Source: Nonomuraea basaltis
GTDB lineage: Bacteria; Actinomycetota; Actinomycetes; Streptosporangiales; Streptosporangiaceae
Length of the DNA: 64,000 nt
NCBI RefSeq assembly: GCF_005893125.1
Contig: NZ_VCJS01000005.1
Location: 1 to 64,000 of the forward strand
Direction: 5' to 3'
In this document: positions 9,231-19,230 of the stretch, piece by piece
Layout of the letters: each line of letters opens with the position of its first letter
Position numbering within the stretch: the first letter of the stretch is position 1
Translations under genes and position numbers: made by a program
The notes under the pieces: model-generated
Seen by the model: only the letters and a program-made list of their open reading frames with translations
Database searches by the model: none
Told to the model about the DNA's origin: nothing

Positions 9231-9368
9231 GGAACGAAACGGTAGAGGGCATTAAGACGCTGGTCACTAACCGAGCGGTACCGATCCGATCACATCCGGC
9301 CACTAAGCTGGTCTTTTAGAACCGTACGGGCTGCCGCAAGCCGGACAGCGACTACCCTTGAACGTGCG
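9231..9368. promoter_or_regulatory. Divergent promoter region gluA / miaB
   Basis: This is the only non-coding DNA between the two divergent genes, so both promoters should be here. It is less GC-rich than the genes, with ACTAAGCTGGTCTTTTAG around 9302-9320. I cannot assign -35 and -10 boxes with confidence. Confidence 0.45.
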
Positions 9369-10856
9369 ATGACTGTGACCCAGGAGGGCGCCCGCACGTA
9401 CCAAGTGCGCACATACGGGTGCCAGATGAACGTCCACGACTCCGAGCGGCTGTCAGGCCTGCTGGAGGACGCCGGCTACGTGCCCGCCCCCGACGGCGAG
9501 ACCGCCGACGTGGTGGTGTTCAACACGTGTGCCGTGCGGGAGAACGCCGACAACCGCCTCTACGGCAACCTCGGCCACCTCAGACCGGCCAAGACCCGCA
9601 ACCCACGCATGCAGATCGCGGTGGGCGGCTGCCTGGCGCAGAAGGACCAGGGCGAGATCGTCCGCAAGGCGCCGTGGGTCGACGTGGTGTTCGGCACCCA
9701 CAACATCGGCTCGCTGCCGGTGCTGCTGGAGCGGGCCCGCATCGAGGGCGAGGCGCAGGTCGAGCTGAAGGAGTCGCTGGAGGTCTTTCCTTCGACGCTG
9801 CCGACCAAGCGCGAATCCGCCTACGCCGCGTGGGTGGCCATCTCGGTCGGCTGCAACAACACGTGCACGTTCTGCATCGTGCCGTCGCTGCGCGGCAAGG
9901 AGAAGGACCGCCGGCCGGGCGACGTCCTCTCCGAGGTCCGGACGCTGGTCGGCCAGGGCGTCCTGGAGGTCACGCTGCTGGGCCAGAACGTCAACACGTA
10001 CGGTGTGGAGTTCGGCGACCGGCTGGCCTTCGGCAAGCTCCTGCGCGCCTGCGGCGACATCGACGGACTGGAGCGGGTGCGCTTCACCTCGCCGCACCCG
10101 GCCGCGTTCACCGACGACGTGATCGCCGCCATGGCCGAGACGCCCAACGTCATGCACCAGCTGCACATGCCGCTGCAGTCGGGCTCTTCTCGTCTCTTGA
10201 AGGCGATGCGGCGTTCGTACCGGGCCGACCGTTATCTCGGCATCATCGAGCGCGTCCGCGCCGCCATGCCGGACGCCGCCATCTCGACCGACATCATCGT
10301 CGGCTTCCCGGGGGAGACCGAGGAGGACTTCCAGGGCACGCTCGACGTGGTCCGGCAGAGCCGCTTCGCCAACGCCTTCACCTTCCAGTACTCCATCCGG
10401 GCCGGCACGCCTGCGGCCACCATGCCGGACCAGGTGCCCAAGGAGGTCGTGCAGGAGCGCTACGAGCGGCTGGTCGCCCTGCAGGAGGAGATCTCCTGGG
10501 ATGAGAACAAGAAGCAGGTGGGGCGGACGCTCGACGTGCTGGTGGCCGAGGGGGAGGGGCGCAAGGACGACGCCACCCACCGGCTGTCGGGGCGGGCGGC
10601 CGACAATCGGCTCGTGCACTTCGCGGTGGGTTCCGACGTTCCTCGGCCAGGTGACATGGTGACGGTCGAGGTCACGTACGCGGCGCCGCACCACCTGGTG
10701 GCGGACGGGCCCGTACGGGTCAGGCGGACCCGGGCGGGCGACGCCTGGGAAGCCCGCCAGGCCGCGCCGTCCGCGGGCTCCGGCGTCCTGCTGGGCATGC
10801 CCACCATCGGCCGCCCGGCTCCCGTCGCCCCGACGAGCGCCTGCTCCGCCTCCTGA
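9369..10856 (+). CDS. miaB: tRNA-2-methylthio-N6-dimethylallyladenosine synthase MiaB
   Basis: Radical-SAM methylthiotransferase acting on i6A37 of tRNA, which is the product of MiaA encoded about 9 kb downstream. The N-terminal UPF0004 domain has the three cluster cysteines in YGCQMN, NTCAV and GGCLAQ. The radical SAM motif is CNNTCTFC near residue 160. A TRAM RNA-binding domain follows (about 385-450), then a non-conserved tail. 495 aa; ATG 9369. Confidence 0.96.
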   Translation: MTVTQEGARTYQVRTYGCQMNVHDSERLSGLLEDAGYVPAPDGETADVVVFNTCAVRENADNRLYGNLGHLRPAKTRNPRMQIAVGGCLAQKDQGEIVRKAPWVDVVFGTHNIGSLPVLLERARIEGEAQVELKESLEVFPSTLPTKRESAYAAWVAISVGCNNTCTFCIVPSLRGKEKDRRPGDVLSEVRTLVGQGVLEVTLLGQNVNTYGVEFGDRLAFGKLLRACGDIDGLERVRFTSPHPAAFTDDVIAAMAETPNVMHQLHMPLQSGSSRLLKAMRRSYRADRYLGIIERVRAAMPDAAISTDIIVGFPGETEEDFQGTLDVVRQSRFANAFTFQYSIRAGTPAATMPDQVPKEVVQERYERLVALQEEISWDENKKQVGRTLDVLVAEGEGRKDDATHRLSGRAADNRLVHFAVGSDVPRPGDMVTVEVTYAAPHHLVADGPVRVRRTRAGDAWEARQAAPSAGSGVLLGMPTIGRPAPVAPTSACSAS

Positions 10857-11043
10857 GGCGTCCTCTTTCCACAGCCGGGGTCCTGCCAGTGAGCCTTTCC
10901 GCGCAAGGTATTGGTCACTCTGGGTGATCAGGAGCAGAGCGTGCCCGAACCCGTTGACCGTGAGTGCGGGCATCGTTAATCAGTTGCCGACGCCATGCGC
11001 GTCGCCGATGATTGCGGCCGTGACTACGACACGACGAGCCGAC

Positions 11044-11601
11044 ATGTTCACCGCGGACGGCAAGCCGTCGGACGACGACCCGCGTGAGAACGGACCAGCG
11101 TTGGGCGACGAGCGCACCACGCTGGTCGAAGCCGTGCGCTGTGCACGCCTCACATTGGAGATGAAATGCTCGGGTCTTGATGCGGAGGCTATGGCGCGGC
11201 GTTCCGTTGAGCCGTCGACGATGTCGCTCCTGGGGCTGGTGCGACACCTGGCCGAGGGGGAGCGTGCGACGTTCCGGGTGATGATGGCGGGACAGGACGT
11301 GCCCCGGCTGTTCACCTCCGGGACCGACCGTGACGGTGATTTCGATGGTGCTGTTCCCGACCCTCAGGTGGTTGCGGAGGCATGGGACGCATGGCGTGCG
11401 GAGGTGGACTTCGCCGAGCGGTTTGTGGCCGAGGCGCCCAGTCTCGACATCACCGGCCACGATCCCTTGAATCTGCATGGCAGCGGTGGAGGGTCGATGT
11501 CGCTGCGCGAGGTGCTGGTCGGGATGATCTGGGAGTATGGCCGCCACATGGGTCACGTCGACCTGTTGCGCGAGCGGATCGACGGACGCATAGGCCAGTA
11601 A
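11044..11601 (+). CDS. DinB/DUF664 family four-helix protein
   Basis: A 185-aa protein resembling actinobacterial DinB-like (DUF664) proteins. SLLGLVRHLAEGERATF near the N-terminus and EYGRHMGHVDLLRERIDG at the C-terminus carry the usual metal-binding histidines of the bundle. Members act as thiol-dependent transferases or are uncharacterised, so the substrate is unknown. ATG 11044 begins where homology-like sequence starts; the frame is open from 10924 but that part looks non-coding. Confidence 0.75.
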   Translation: MFTADGKPSDDDPRENGPALGDERTTLVEAVRCARLTLEMKCSGLDAEAMARRSVEPSTMSLLGLVRHLAEGERATFRVMMAGQDVPRLFTSGTDRDGDFDGAVPDPQVVAEAWDAWRAEVDFAERFVAEAPSLDITGHDPLNLHGSGGGSMSLREVLVGMIWEYGRHMGHVDLLRERIDGRIGQ

Positions 11602-11639
11602 TGAGCCCTTCCGCGTAGGTCATGACGTAAGGACTCGCG

Positions 11640-11653
11640 GGAGCCCGGGCTCC
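11640..11653. terminator. Palindrome between convergent genes
   Basis: GGAGCCCGGGCTCC is a perfect 14-bp palindrome in the 73-bp gap between the DinB-like and HNH lipoprotein genes. Its position fits a bidirectional terminator, but there is no loop longer than the minimum and no T-run. Confidence 0.3.
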
Positions 11654-11674
11654 ACGGATCTCGCGGAATGCGGA

Positions 11675-12343
11675 TCAGCAGTCCGAGAGCACGGTCTCCA
11701 TGGCGTCCTTCTCGGCTGCGGTCACCCAGACCTCGTACTTCGCCTTCACGTCGATCTGGCGGGCGATGTACGTGCACCGGTACGCCTTGCGCGGCGGCAG
11801 CCAGGTGGCCGCGTCGGCGTCGCTCTTCTGGCCGTTCAGCGGCCCGTCCACCGCCAGCAGATTCAGTGGGTCGTTCGCGAACTCCTTGCGCTTGGTCGCC
11901 GTCCACTGCTGGGCTCCCTTCTGCCAGGCGTCCGACAGCGGGATCAGGTGGTCGATCTGGACGGCCATGCTGGTCTCCTGGCCGCGTTTGAACTCGATCG
12001 TCTTGCCGCTGTAGGGGTCCTTGAGCGTGCCCGTCAGGACGATGCAGTCGTGGGTGCCCGACTTGAAGGTCTCGTCCTTCAGATCGCGCTTGAGGACGTC
12101 ATTGCGGGTGTCGCAGCCGTTGCGGTCCACGTCGGCCCAGGCGGAGCCGAACTCGTCGCGGTCGAAGCCGGTCTTGGGGGCGCGGCCTTTGACGGCCAGC
12201 TTGGCCAGCTTCTTGCGGGCGTCCGAGACCGAGGCCGAGTCTGGCTTGGAGGTCTCGGGGGTTGTGTCTTGCGCCTCCAGACCGCCGCAGCCGGTCAGTA
12301 CCGCCATGGTGGCCAGACCGGCCATGAACGCCCGAACGCGCAC
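11675..12343 (-). CDS. Exported HNH (DUF1524-type) nuclease-like lipoprotein
   Basis: 222 aa. An N-terminal signal ends in the lipobox LTGC, so it is anchored outside the cell. The C-terminal half looks like the DUF1524/GmrSD-C HNH fold: DRNGCDTRNDVL, then QIDHLIPLSDAW with the His general base, then NDPLNLLAVDGPLN, which supplies the Asn. Small secreted actinobacterial proteins of this class are predicted nucleases. GTG 12343 is preceded by AGGGAG. Activity is inferred from the motif only. Confidence 0.8.
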   Translation of the reverse strand: MRVRAFMAGLATMAVLTGCGGLEAQDTTPETSKPDSASVSDARKKLAKLAVKGRAPKTGFDRDEFGSAWADVDRNGCDTRNDVLKRDLKDETFKSGTHDCIVLTGTLKDPYSGKTIEFKRGQETSMAVQIDHLIPLSDAWQKGAQQWTATKRKEFANDPLNLLAVDGPLNGQKSDADAATWLPPRKAYRCTYIARQIDVKAKYEVWVTAAEKDAMETVLSDC

Positions 12344-12595
12344 GTGTGCTCCCTAGACTTCAGTTTTCGTAAAGTCTAGGTATAGCAAGTGCCCGTAAAT
12401 CGTCTTATAACGCCTCAATGGCGTCGATCAGCCACTCTGCCAGGCATCAGGCGAAAGACGAGCAAGGGGCCCGCGCACCGCGGAACAGGACCTGGCCGGG
12501 ACGGCGTAGGTGTAGTCCCTGCTATCTGTGGTGGACCGCTGGACGCGGATCACCATACTCTGATTGTGGATCATGGCGGGTCAGAGAGAGGTGGC

Positions 12596-13579
12596 ATGGC
12601 GCAGCGGCGCTTGTTGGAAGGGCTCGGGGTCACCGTGGCCGAGGAGACGGCGTACCGGGCCCTGCTCAGGCACGGGCCAGCGACGCTGAACGAGCTGGCC
12701 GCCGAGACCGGCTCGTCCGCGGCCGCCATCCGCCGCATGCTGCCCCGGCTGGAGGACCTCGGGCTGATCTCCCGCGTGGCGGGCCGGCCGCTGCGGCTGG
12801 TCGCGACCCCGCCGAACGTCGCCATCGACATCCTCGTCGCGCGCCGCCAGGAGGAGATCGCGCACAGCCGGGCCGCCGCCGCGCTGCTGGCCACCGAGGT
12901 CGCCGAGCGCAGCGGGCCGCAGCCGGAGGAGGTGCTGGAGGTGGTGACCGGGCGCGACGCCGTGGCCCGCCGCTACCTCCAGCTCGAACGCAACGCCACC
13001 AGCGAGATGCTGGTGCTGGTGCATCCGCCGTACGCGGTGGACATCAGCGACGACAGCGAGAACCGGCAGCGGGCGGCCCGCCGGGGAGCGCCCGTCACCC
13101 GCGGCATCTACAGCCCGCTCGCGTTCGAGCACCCCGGCATGCTGGCCCACACCCGCCGCGCCGTCGCCGACGGCGAGCAGGCCAGGCTCGGCCAGGTGCC
13201 GGTCAAGCTGGCCATCGCCGACGCCCGGACCGCCATCCTGCCGCTGGTCTCCGACGAGGACCGGGCCGTGGAGAGCGCCCTCGTGGTGCACCCGTCGGCG
13301 CTGCTCGACGCCCTGGTGGGCCTGTTCGAGACGCTGTGGCGGGCCGCCGTCCCGCTGCGTCTGGCCACGGAGGGCCTGGAGCCGGAGGCATGGCCGCAGC
13401 CGCCGGACGCGGAGGTGCTGGCGCTGCTGGCGGCCGGCATGAAGGACGACGCCATCGCCAGGCAACTGGGTCTGAGCCCGCGTACGGTGCAGCGCCGCGT
13501 CCAGGTGCTGAGCGAGCGCCTGGGCGCCAGGACCCGTTTCCACGCCGGCTTCCTCGCCGCCCAGCACGACCTTCTCTAA
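12596..13579 (+). CDS. Transcriptional regulator, TrmB-like N-terminus with C-terminal LuxR HTH
   Basis: 327 aa. Residues about 1-75 form a winged-helix like TrmB/MarR (TVAEETAYRALLRHGPATLN). A middle segment resembles a ligand or PLD-like sensor domain. The last 60 residues are a GerE/LuxR HTH: MKDDAIARQLGLSPRTVQRR. ATG 12596 has AGAGAGG directly upstream; the frame is open earlier but unlikely coding. It converges on the SDR gene with a 4-bp overlap of the ends. The target is unknown; its own divergent spacer (12344-12595) contains AT-rich TATAGC and TATAAC stretches suited to promoters. Confidence 0.8.
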   Translation: MAQRRLLEGLGVTVAEETAYRALLRHGPATLNELAAETGSSAAAIRRMLPRLEDLGLISRVAGRPLRLVATPPNVAIDILVARRQEEIAHSRAAAALLATEVAERSGPQPEEVLEVVTGRDAVARRYLQLERNATSEMLVLVHPPYAVDISDDSENRQRAARRGAPVTRGIYSPLAFEHPGMLAHTRRAVADGEQARLGQVPVKLAIADARTAILPLVSDEDRAVESALVVHPSALLDALVGLFETLWRAAVPLRLATEGLEPEAWPQPPDAEVLALLAAGMKDDAIARQLGLSPRTVQRRVQVLSERLGARTRFHAGFLAAQHDLL

Positions 13580-14334
13580 GTGATCAGGATCCCGCCGTCC
13601 ACCGGCAGTGTCACTCCGGTGATGTACGAGGCCGCGTCGCTCGCCAGGAAGACCGCCGCGGCCACCAGCTCCGCAGGGTCGCCCGGCCGTCCCATCACCA
13701 CCCGGGACTCCACCATCCGCTCCAGGTAGCCGGGTTGGTACTGCTCGGTCATCTCTGAGGCGAAGAACCCCGGCTCCAGGCAGTTGACCCTGATCCCGCG
13801 CCGCCCGGTCCACTGCTGGGCCAGGTCGCGCGTGAGCCCGAGCACCGCCGCCTTGGACGCGCTGTAGGCGGCCTGCGGCAGCCCGGCCGTGGTCTCGCCG
13901 AGCACGCTGCCGATGTTCACGATCGACGATCCCGGCCGCATGACCCGCGCGCAGGCCTGCGCCATCCAGTATGTGCCGTGCAGGTTGACGTCGACGACCT
14001 GCCGGAACTCCTCGGGCGTCTCGCGCAGCGCGGGCACGGCGCTGGCGATCCCGGCGTTGTTGATCAGCACGTCGACGTGCCCCATGGCCTCGACGGCCGC
14101 GGCGACGAGCGCGTCGCAGTCCTCCGGGCGCGACACGTCCGTGCCCACGGCCAGGCACCGGCGGCCGGTCTCCTCGACCAGCCGCCGCGTCTCTGCCAGC
14201 CGGTCCGCGCGCCGGGCGCCGATCACGACGTCGGCGCCCGCCTCGGCCAGGCCCTGGGCAAAGGCCACGCCCAGCCCGGACGAGGCCCCGGTGACGATCG
14301 CCACCTTGCCGTCCAGCCGGAACCGCTCCAGCAC
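13576..14334 (-). CDS. SDR family NAD(P)-dependent oxidoreductase
   Basis: 252-aa classical short-chain dehydrogenase. The cofactor motif TGASSGLG is near residue 16, NNAG near 95, the catalytic YSASK near 155, and a C-terminal PVDGG. It resembles 3-oxoacyl reductase or glucose dehydrogenase types; the substrate cannot be told. It is probably the last gene of the minus-strand run 16666-13576. Confidence 0.88.
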   Translation of the reverse strand: MLERFRLDGKVAIVTGASSGLGVAFAQGLAEAGADVVIGARRADRLAETRRLVEETGRRCLAVGTDVSRPEDCDALVAAAVEAMGHVDVLINNAGIASAVPALRETPEEFRQVVDVNLHGTYWMAQACARVMRPGSSIVNIGSVLGETTAGLPQAAYSASKAAVLGLTRDLAQQWTGRRGIRVNCLEPGFFASEMTEQYQPGYLERMVESRVVMGRPGDPAELVAAAVFLASDAASYITGVTLPVDGGILIT

Positions 14335-14389
14335 GTCAGACCTCGCATCCCGGGCCGAGACCGAAACGCTCCAGCACGGCCAGAACCCT

Positions 14390-16666
14390 CTAGAGCCCGT
14401 ATTCCTTGACGATCCGCTCGTGCCGCTCGACCTCGACGTCGATGTCGCGGGCCAGGTCGAGCCAGGCCAGCGGGTGCACCCACCGCTCGGTGGCGTCGTC
14501 GAGCAGCGCGTCCACCTCGGCGGGCGCCACGTCCGGCGGCACCGCGACCCAGCCGAACACGCCCGGCAGCGGCTCGCCGCTCGACGGGTGGGTGACCTGG
14601 TAGTTCTCGTCGCTGTAGACCCACATCGGCCAGCCGCGCTCGGCCATGACCTCGGTGAACTCCGCCCAGTCCTCCTCGCTCGGCGCGGCGCCGTCGAAGA
14701 AGTAGCTGGTGTAGCCGCCCGGCCGCAGGATGCGCACCGCGGCGAACGGCGGCACGAAGTTCTGCTGCTCCTCGGGGTCTTCGGGAACCGGCTCCAGCAG
14801 CTGCGGGTCGAACACCACCAGGTCGCCGGCGTTGTAGTCCATGCCCCGCGGCTGCGGCAGGGCCAGCCTGGCCGTGGCGGGCCCGGTGCGGATCGACAGC
14901 ACCTGGCGCTGGCCGCCGTCGGGCGCGGGGAGGATGACCCTGATGAGGCCCATCTCCTCCTCGATCGGGCCCTCCGCGGACTTGACCGGCATGCCGATCC
15001 TGGCCGCGCCCTTGCGCACGATGTCCCAGTCCTCCGCCGAGGTGGCCATGACGATCATGCGCCAGACGTCCTCGTCGGTGAGCTCGTCGATCACTTCGAG
15101 CAGCACCTGGGCGGCCCTGGCGTTCTGGTCGAGCTGCTGGGCGGCGCCGGACAGCAGGCGGCGGGACTCGATGCCGGCCCCGGCCGCGACGGCGTGCTCG
15201 GCGGCGTCGAGCGCCTCCGGCCACCGCTCCCGGGCGCTGTGCAGGCGGGCGAGCGCGACGTACTGCTCGTCGTGCGGCAGCATCGCGGCCAGCTGCTCCA
15301 GCCGCTCGTCCTGGCGGGCCTCGATGAGCAGCGTGGTCAGGTAGCCGATGTCGTCGGAGTCGGCCTCGCCGATCTTCCCGGAGTCGACGAGCAGCTTCCA
15401 GTAGATGTCGGCGCCGGTGGCGGGGTAGCCGAGGAAGCCGAGCGTGGTGGTGTGGCGGCGGGTGCCCTCGAGGTCCTCGCCGGACAGCGGCGCCAGCCAG
15501 CCGACCCACTTCTCCGGGTCGGCGTTGAAGCCGTCGGCGGCGTCGAACAGACCGACCCGCTCCCCGACCGGCCCTGGGGCCTCGGGCTCGGTGGCGGCGT
15601 CGGCGGCGGCCCGCAGGGCGGCGATGCGCTCGGGCACGCCCTCGGCGTCGCGCAGCTCGGCGGCGCCGGACTCGGCCAGGTCGGCCAGCAGCCTGGCCTG
15701 CCACACGGCCTGTCTGGCGACGGCCAGGTCGCCCGCGATCAGCGCGAGCTCGACGCGGGCGCGGTAGCCGCCCATCATGCCGAAGTAGTCCATCCACTGG
15801 CGCAGCACGCGGCCGAGCTGCCAGGTGTTGGTGATCTGCGAGGAGCCGGCCAGCAGGCTGACCGCCCGCGACCACTCCACGAAGACGCGCGGGTGCTCGC
15901 CGACCACGTCGAGGTCGGGCAGCGCGTCGACGGCCTCGGTGATGCGGCCCAGCGTGGCCAGGATCAGCGCGCGGCGCACGCCGTCGCGGTGCTCCTTGGC
16001 CACCGGGTCGTCCGGCTGGAACCCGGCCGCCGCCTGCAGCGCGTCGAGTGCGTCCTCGGCGCGGCCCGCGGCCAGCAGGGCGCGGGCACTCTCCGCGCCG
16101 AGCTCCCAGCTCGCCTCACGCCCGGCCACCCGCAGCCGCTCGACGGCGGACTCGGCGTAGGTCACGGCCTCGCCCGGCTTGCCGGCGTCGATCAGCGCGG
16201 CGACGTATTGGGTGACGAGCCCAGTGAAGGCGGGCTTCTCCGGGCTCATGCCCTCGATGTGGGTCCCCAGCGTCTCCAGGCGCTCGCCGGCGTGGCCCGG
16301 GCCGTCGGCGTTGGCCCACACGATGGCCAGCGCCTCGACCGCGGCCGGGACGGACGGGCACTCGCGCACTTCTTCGCGCAGGGCGAACGCCAGCAGCTGC
16401 TGAGCGTCGTCGATGGCGACCGCGCCCTGCGCCCGGTCGCCGACCCGGCCCATCAGGTGCCAGTAGCGGGCGTAGAACTCGATCCACGGCAGCTCCAGGG
16501 CCTCGGCCTGCTGCGCTATGGCCGGCGCCATGACGTCGAGCTGCGGGTATCGGCCCTCATAGGCCTGTGCGGGAAGGTCTCCCAGCGCCATGGCGAGGCC
16601 AACGTTGCCCGCCTCGGAAAGCTGCTGCTGGGTTTCGCCGACCCAGGCCCAGATGTCCACGTCCAT
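14390..16666 (-). CDS. Large helical-repeat (TPR-like) protein of unknown function
   Basis: 758 aa, Ala/Glu/Leu-rich. The N-terminal 480 residues read as paired amphipathic helices typical of tetratricopeptide repeats (for example ALDALQAAAGFQPDDPVAKEH). The C-terminal part (about 530-758) has more beta character and ends in an acidic-basic tail. There is no signal peptide or catalytic motif. It lies 19 bases downstream of the SCO6745-like gene. Confidence 0.65.
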   Translation of the reverse strand: MDVDIWAWVGETQQQLSEAGNVGLAMALGDLPAQAYEGRYPQLDVMAPAIAQQAEALELPWIEFYARYWHLMGRVGDRAQGAVAIDDAQQLLAFALREEVRECPSVPAAVEALAIVWANADGPGHAGERLETLGTHIEGMSPEKPAFTGLVTQYVAALIDAGKPGEAVTYAESAVERLRVAGREASWELGAESARALLAAGRAEDALDALQAAAGFQPDDPVAKEHRDGVRRALILATLGRITEAVDALPDLDVVGEHPRVFVEWSRAVSLLAGSSQITNTWQLGRVLRQWMDYFGMMGGYRARVELALIAGDLAVARQAVWQARLLADLAESGAAELRDAEGVPERIAALRAAADAATEPEAPGPVGERVGLFDAADGFNADPEKWVGWLAPLSGEDLEGTRRHTTTLGFLGYPATGADIYWKLLVDSGKIGEADSDDIGYLTTLLIEARQDERLEQLAAMLPHDEQYVALARLHSARERWPEALDAAEHAVAAGAGIESRRLLSGAAQQLDQNARAAQVLLEVIDELTDEDVWRMIVMATSAEDWDIVRKGAARIGMPVKSAEGPIEEEMGLIRVILPAPDGGQRQVLSIRTGPATARLALPQPRGMDYNAGDLVVFDPQLLEPVPEDPEEQQNFVPPFAAVRILRPGGYTSYFFDGAAPSEEDWAEFTEVMAERGWPMWVYSDENYQVTHPSSGEPLPGVFGWVAVPPDVAPAEVDALLDDATERWVHPLAWLDLARDIDVEVERHERIVKEYGL

Positions 16667-16685
16667 GGGCAGTCAGTCTGCCAGG

Positions 16686-17447
16686 TCAATGGGCGTGCCC
16701 AAAACGCAGAAGCTCGATCAGCTCGTCCGATTCACTGTCGTCCAAGACCGAAAACATCGGCGCCATGAGATCGTCGGTCACCTCCTCGACCGCTGCCCTG
16801 CGTGCGACGACCTCGGGCGCCGGCGTGGCGTAGGGCTCCGGCCAGGTGAAGAATTTGGCGATCATCTCGCCCGTCGTGTGCCCGAACGGGGTCGCGTCGT
16901 GGGCCGCGGCGAGCGTGGCCTCCAGCGGGTGCAGGCCGGCCGCGATCACGGCGTTGGCGTGCAGGCCGCCGCGCAGCTCACGGACGACGTGCATGAGCTG
17001 GGTGGCCCGGGCGGGCGGGTCGTCGGCCAGCGGCACGGCGCGCCATCCGGCGAACAGCGGCGCGCCGGTGGACGGGGCCCGCTCGACGACGCGCTGGAGG
17101 AGCTCGGAGATCCTGGCGCAGCCGTCGTAGCCGCCGAGCTTGCGCCTGCCCCAGGCCCGGCACACCTCGGCGTAGAGCTCGACGGCCTGGTCGGCGGGGA
17201 GCTTGCGGCCGCCGTTCCAGTTCTCCTCGACGTGCTCGGGCGGGTAGAAGACGACGACCGCGTTGACGACGTCGGCGCCGCACTCGCCGAGCACGCCGCA
17301 GCGGCCCCTGAAGTAGAGCTCGCGGGCGCCGAGGCCGTACTCGTCGCAGACGGCCTTGGCCTCTCTGGAGATCGTGAATCCGCCGCCGAACTGGCCGATA
17401 GGTGCTTTGACCTGTGTCGCGGTGGTGCGTGGGTCTGCCATGTCCAC
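16686..17447 (-). CDS. SCO6745-like conserved actinobacterial protein
   Basis: 253 aa. The pattern ARELYFRGRCGVLGECGADV, followed by APLFAGWRAVPLADDPPA and ELRGGLHANAVIAAGL, matches the layout of the SCO6745 family, a helical family seen in many actinomycetes with no settled role. The gene follows dapF by 42 bases on the same strand. Confidence 0.7.
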   Translation of the reverse strand: MDMADPRTTATQVKAPIGQFGGGFTISREAKAVCDEYGLGARELYFRGRCGVLGECGADVVNAVVVFYPPEHVEENWNGGRKLPADQAVELYAEVCRAWGRRKLGGYDGCARISELLQRVVERAPSTGAPLFAGWRAVPLADDPPARATQLMHVVRELRGGLHANAVIAAGLHPLEATLAAAHDATPFGHTTGEMIAKFFTWPEPYATPAPEVVARRAAVEEVTDDLMAPMFSVLDDSESDELIELLRFGHAH

Positions 17448-17489
17448 CCCTCAGTTCGTGAAGTAGACCCAGAATCCCTCAGAAGAACA

Positions 17490-18302
17490 TCATTCTGCAA
17501 GCATCAGATCCCCGCTGGCGACGATGACGGCCGGACCGGAAAGGTAGCTCGTGTCCTCGTCGAGAATGACGGTCAGCGTGCCGCCGGGCACCTCGATGGT
17601 CCAGGTGCCGGTGGTGTCGCCAGACAGGTTCGCGGCGGCGACGGCCACGGCCACCGCGCCGGTGCCGCAGGAGCGGGTCTCGCCGGAGCCGCGCTCGAAG
17701 ACGCGCATGACCACGCGGGCCATGCCGACCGGGTTGAACAGCTCGATGTTGACCCCGCCGGGGAAGACGCCGGTGTCGAAGCCGGGCTGGTGGGTGAGGT
17801 CGAGCTGGACCACGGGGTCGCCGATGGGGCACGCCAGGTGGGGGTTGCCCATGTCGACGTGGAGGCCGGTGTATTCGTGGACGCCGACGGTGGTCACGCT
17901 CTCGCCGTGGATGACGGGCTTGCCCATGTCGACGGTGATGTCGCCGCCGGGCTCGACGCGGATCCTGCGCAGGCCGCCCCTGGTGGCCACCGAGAACTCC
18001 TGCGGGTCCGCCAGCCCGGCGTCGATCAGGTAGCGGGCGAAGACCCGCACACCGTTGCCGCACATCTCGGCCATGCTGCCGTTGGCGTTGCGGTAGTCCA
18101 TGAACCACTCGGCCGCCGACGCCTGTTCGGCCACCTCATGGCACTGCTTCGTGCGAACCACGTGAAGCACGCCGTCGGCGCCGATGCCGGCCCTCCTGTC
18201 GCAGACCTTGGCGACGAGCGAGGCCGAGACGTCGAGCTCGCCGTCCGGATCAGGCAGGATGACGAAGTCGTTCTCGGTGCCGTGCCCCTTGAGAAAGCGC
18301 AT
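17490..18302 (-). CDS. dapF: Diaminopimelate epimerase
   Basis: Converts LL- to meso-diaminopimelate for peptidoglycan and lysine. Both catalytic cysteines are visible, in MCGNGVRVFARYL and RSCGTGAVAVAVA, on the two halves of the pseudo-symmetric fold. The N-terminus FLKGHGTENDFVI is canonical. 270 aa. It starts 9 bases after the miaA stop, so miaA-dapF are one transcript. Confidence 0.96.
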   Translation of the reverse strand: MRFLKGHGTENDFVILPDPDGELDVSASLVAKVCDRRAGIGADGVLHVVRTKQCHEVAEQASAAEWFMDYRNANGSMAEMCGNGVRVFARYLIDAGLADPQEFSVATRGGLRRIRVEPGGDITVDMGKPVIHGESVTTVGVHEYTGLHVDMGNPHLACPIGDPVVQLDLTHQPGFDTGVFPGGVNIELFNPVGMARVVMRVFERGSGETRSCGTGAVAVAVAAANLSGDTTGTWTIEVPGGTLTVILDEDTSYLSGPAVIVASGDLMLAE

Positions 18303-18311
18303 TGTAGGAGT

Positions 18312-19217
18312 TTATGCGCAGTGGTGTTCGGCGATTCGCGCGAGGGACCGTTCGAGAAGGTCCGGGGCGTCGTACGGCAGCCAGCACACGCGCGGGTCGC
18401 GGCGGAACCACGACTCCTGGCGGCGGGCGAAGCGCCTGGTCGCCCTGACCGTCTCCGCGATCGCCTGCTCCTCGCTCCACTCGCCCTCCAGGAAGCGGAT
18501 GACCTGGGCGTACCCGAGGGCGCGGCCTGCCGTGCGGCCCTCCGCCAGCCCGTGATCGAGCAGCGTGCGCACCTCGTCGACCAGGCCCGCCCGCCACATG
18601 CGCTCGACGCGGAGCGCGATCCGCTCGTCCAGCTCCGGTCTCGGCACGTCGAGGCCGATCTGCACACTCGGGTAGACGGCGTCATAGGACGGCATGGTGG
18701 CGGAGAACGGGCGGCCCGAGTGCTCGATCACCTCCAGGGCGCGCACGATGCGGCGGCCGTTGCTCGGCAGGATCACCGCCGCGGCCGCCGGGTCCAGCCC
18801 GCGCAGCCGCTCGTACAGCGGGGCGGGGCCGCGCTCGGCCAGCTCCGCCTCCAGCCGCGCCCTGATGACAGGGTCGGTGCCGGGGAACTCCAGGTCGTCG
18901 AGGGCCGCCCGCACGTACAGGCCGCTCCCGCCGACCAGCACGGGCACCTCGACCTTGTCGATGACGGCCCTGGCCAGCCGCTGGTATTCGGCCACGCTGG
19001 CGGTGACCGTGACGTCCCAGACGTCCAGCAGGTGGTGCGGAACCCCGCGCATCTCGGCCGGGGAGAGCTTGGCCGTGCCGATGTCCATTCCCCGGTAGAG
19101 CTGCATGGAGTCGGCGTTGACGCACTCGCCCCCTAGCCGGAGCGCGATCTCCACGGCGAGATCGGACTTCCCGGCCGCGGTGGGGCCGACGACGGCGATG
19201 ACTGGATGCTGGCGCAC
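18312..19217 (-). CDS. miaA: tRNA dimethylallyltransferase MiaA
   Basis: Adds dimethylallyl to A37 of tRNA; MiaB then methylthiolates it. The P-loop GPTAAGKSDLA is at residues 10-20, NADSMQLYRGMDIGTAKL follows, and GGSGLYVRA lies in the substrate region. 301 aa. It lies 13 bases downstream of ogt. Confidence 0.96.
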   Translation of the reverse strand: MRQHPVIAVVGPTAAGKSDLAVEIALRLGGECVNADSMQLYRGMDIGTAKLSPAEMRGVPHHLLDVWDVTVTASVAEYQRLARAVIDKVEVPVLVGGSGLYVRAALDDLEFPGTDPVIRARLEAELAERGPAPLYERLRGLDPAAAAVILPSNGRRIVRALEVIEHSGRPFSATMPSYDAVYPSVQIGLDVPRPELDERIALRVERMWRAGLVDEVRTLLDHGLAEGRTAGRALGYAQVIRFLEGEWSEEQAIAETVRATRRFARRQESWFRRDPRVCWLPYDAPDLLERSLARIAEHHCA

Positions 19218-19230
19218 ACCGACAAGTTTG

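Noticed and set aside
13889-16768. A 959-codon plus-strand open frame
   Set aside because: It is antisense to the SDR and TPR-like genes, has no recognisable domain, and is Gly/Arg/Pro/His-rich as expected from a shadow frame in high-GC DNA.
16590-19136. An 848-codon plus-strand open frame
   Set aside because: Antisense to the SCO6745-like gene, dapF and miaA, all of which carry clear family motifs.
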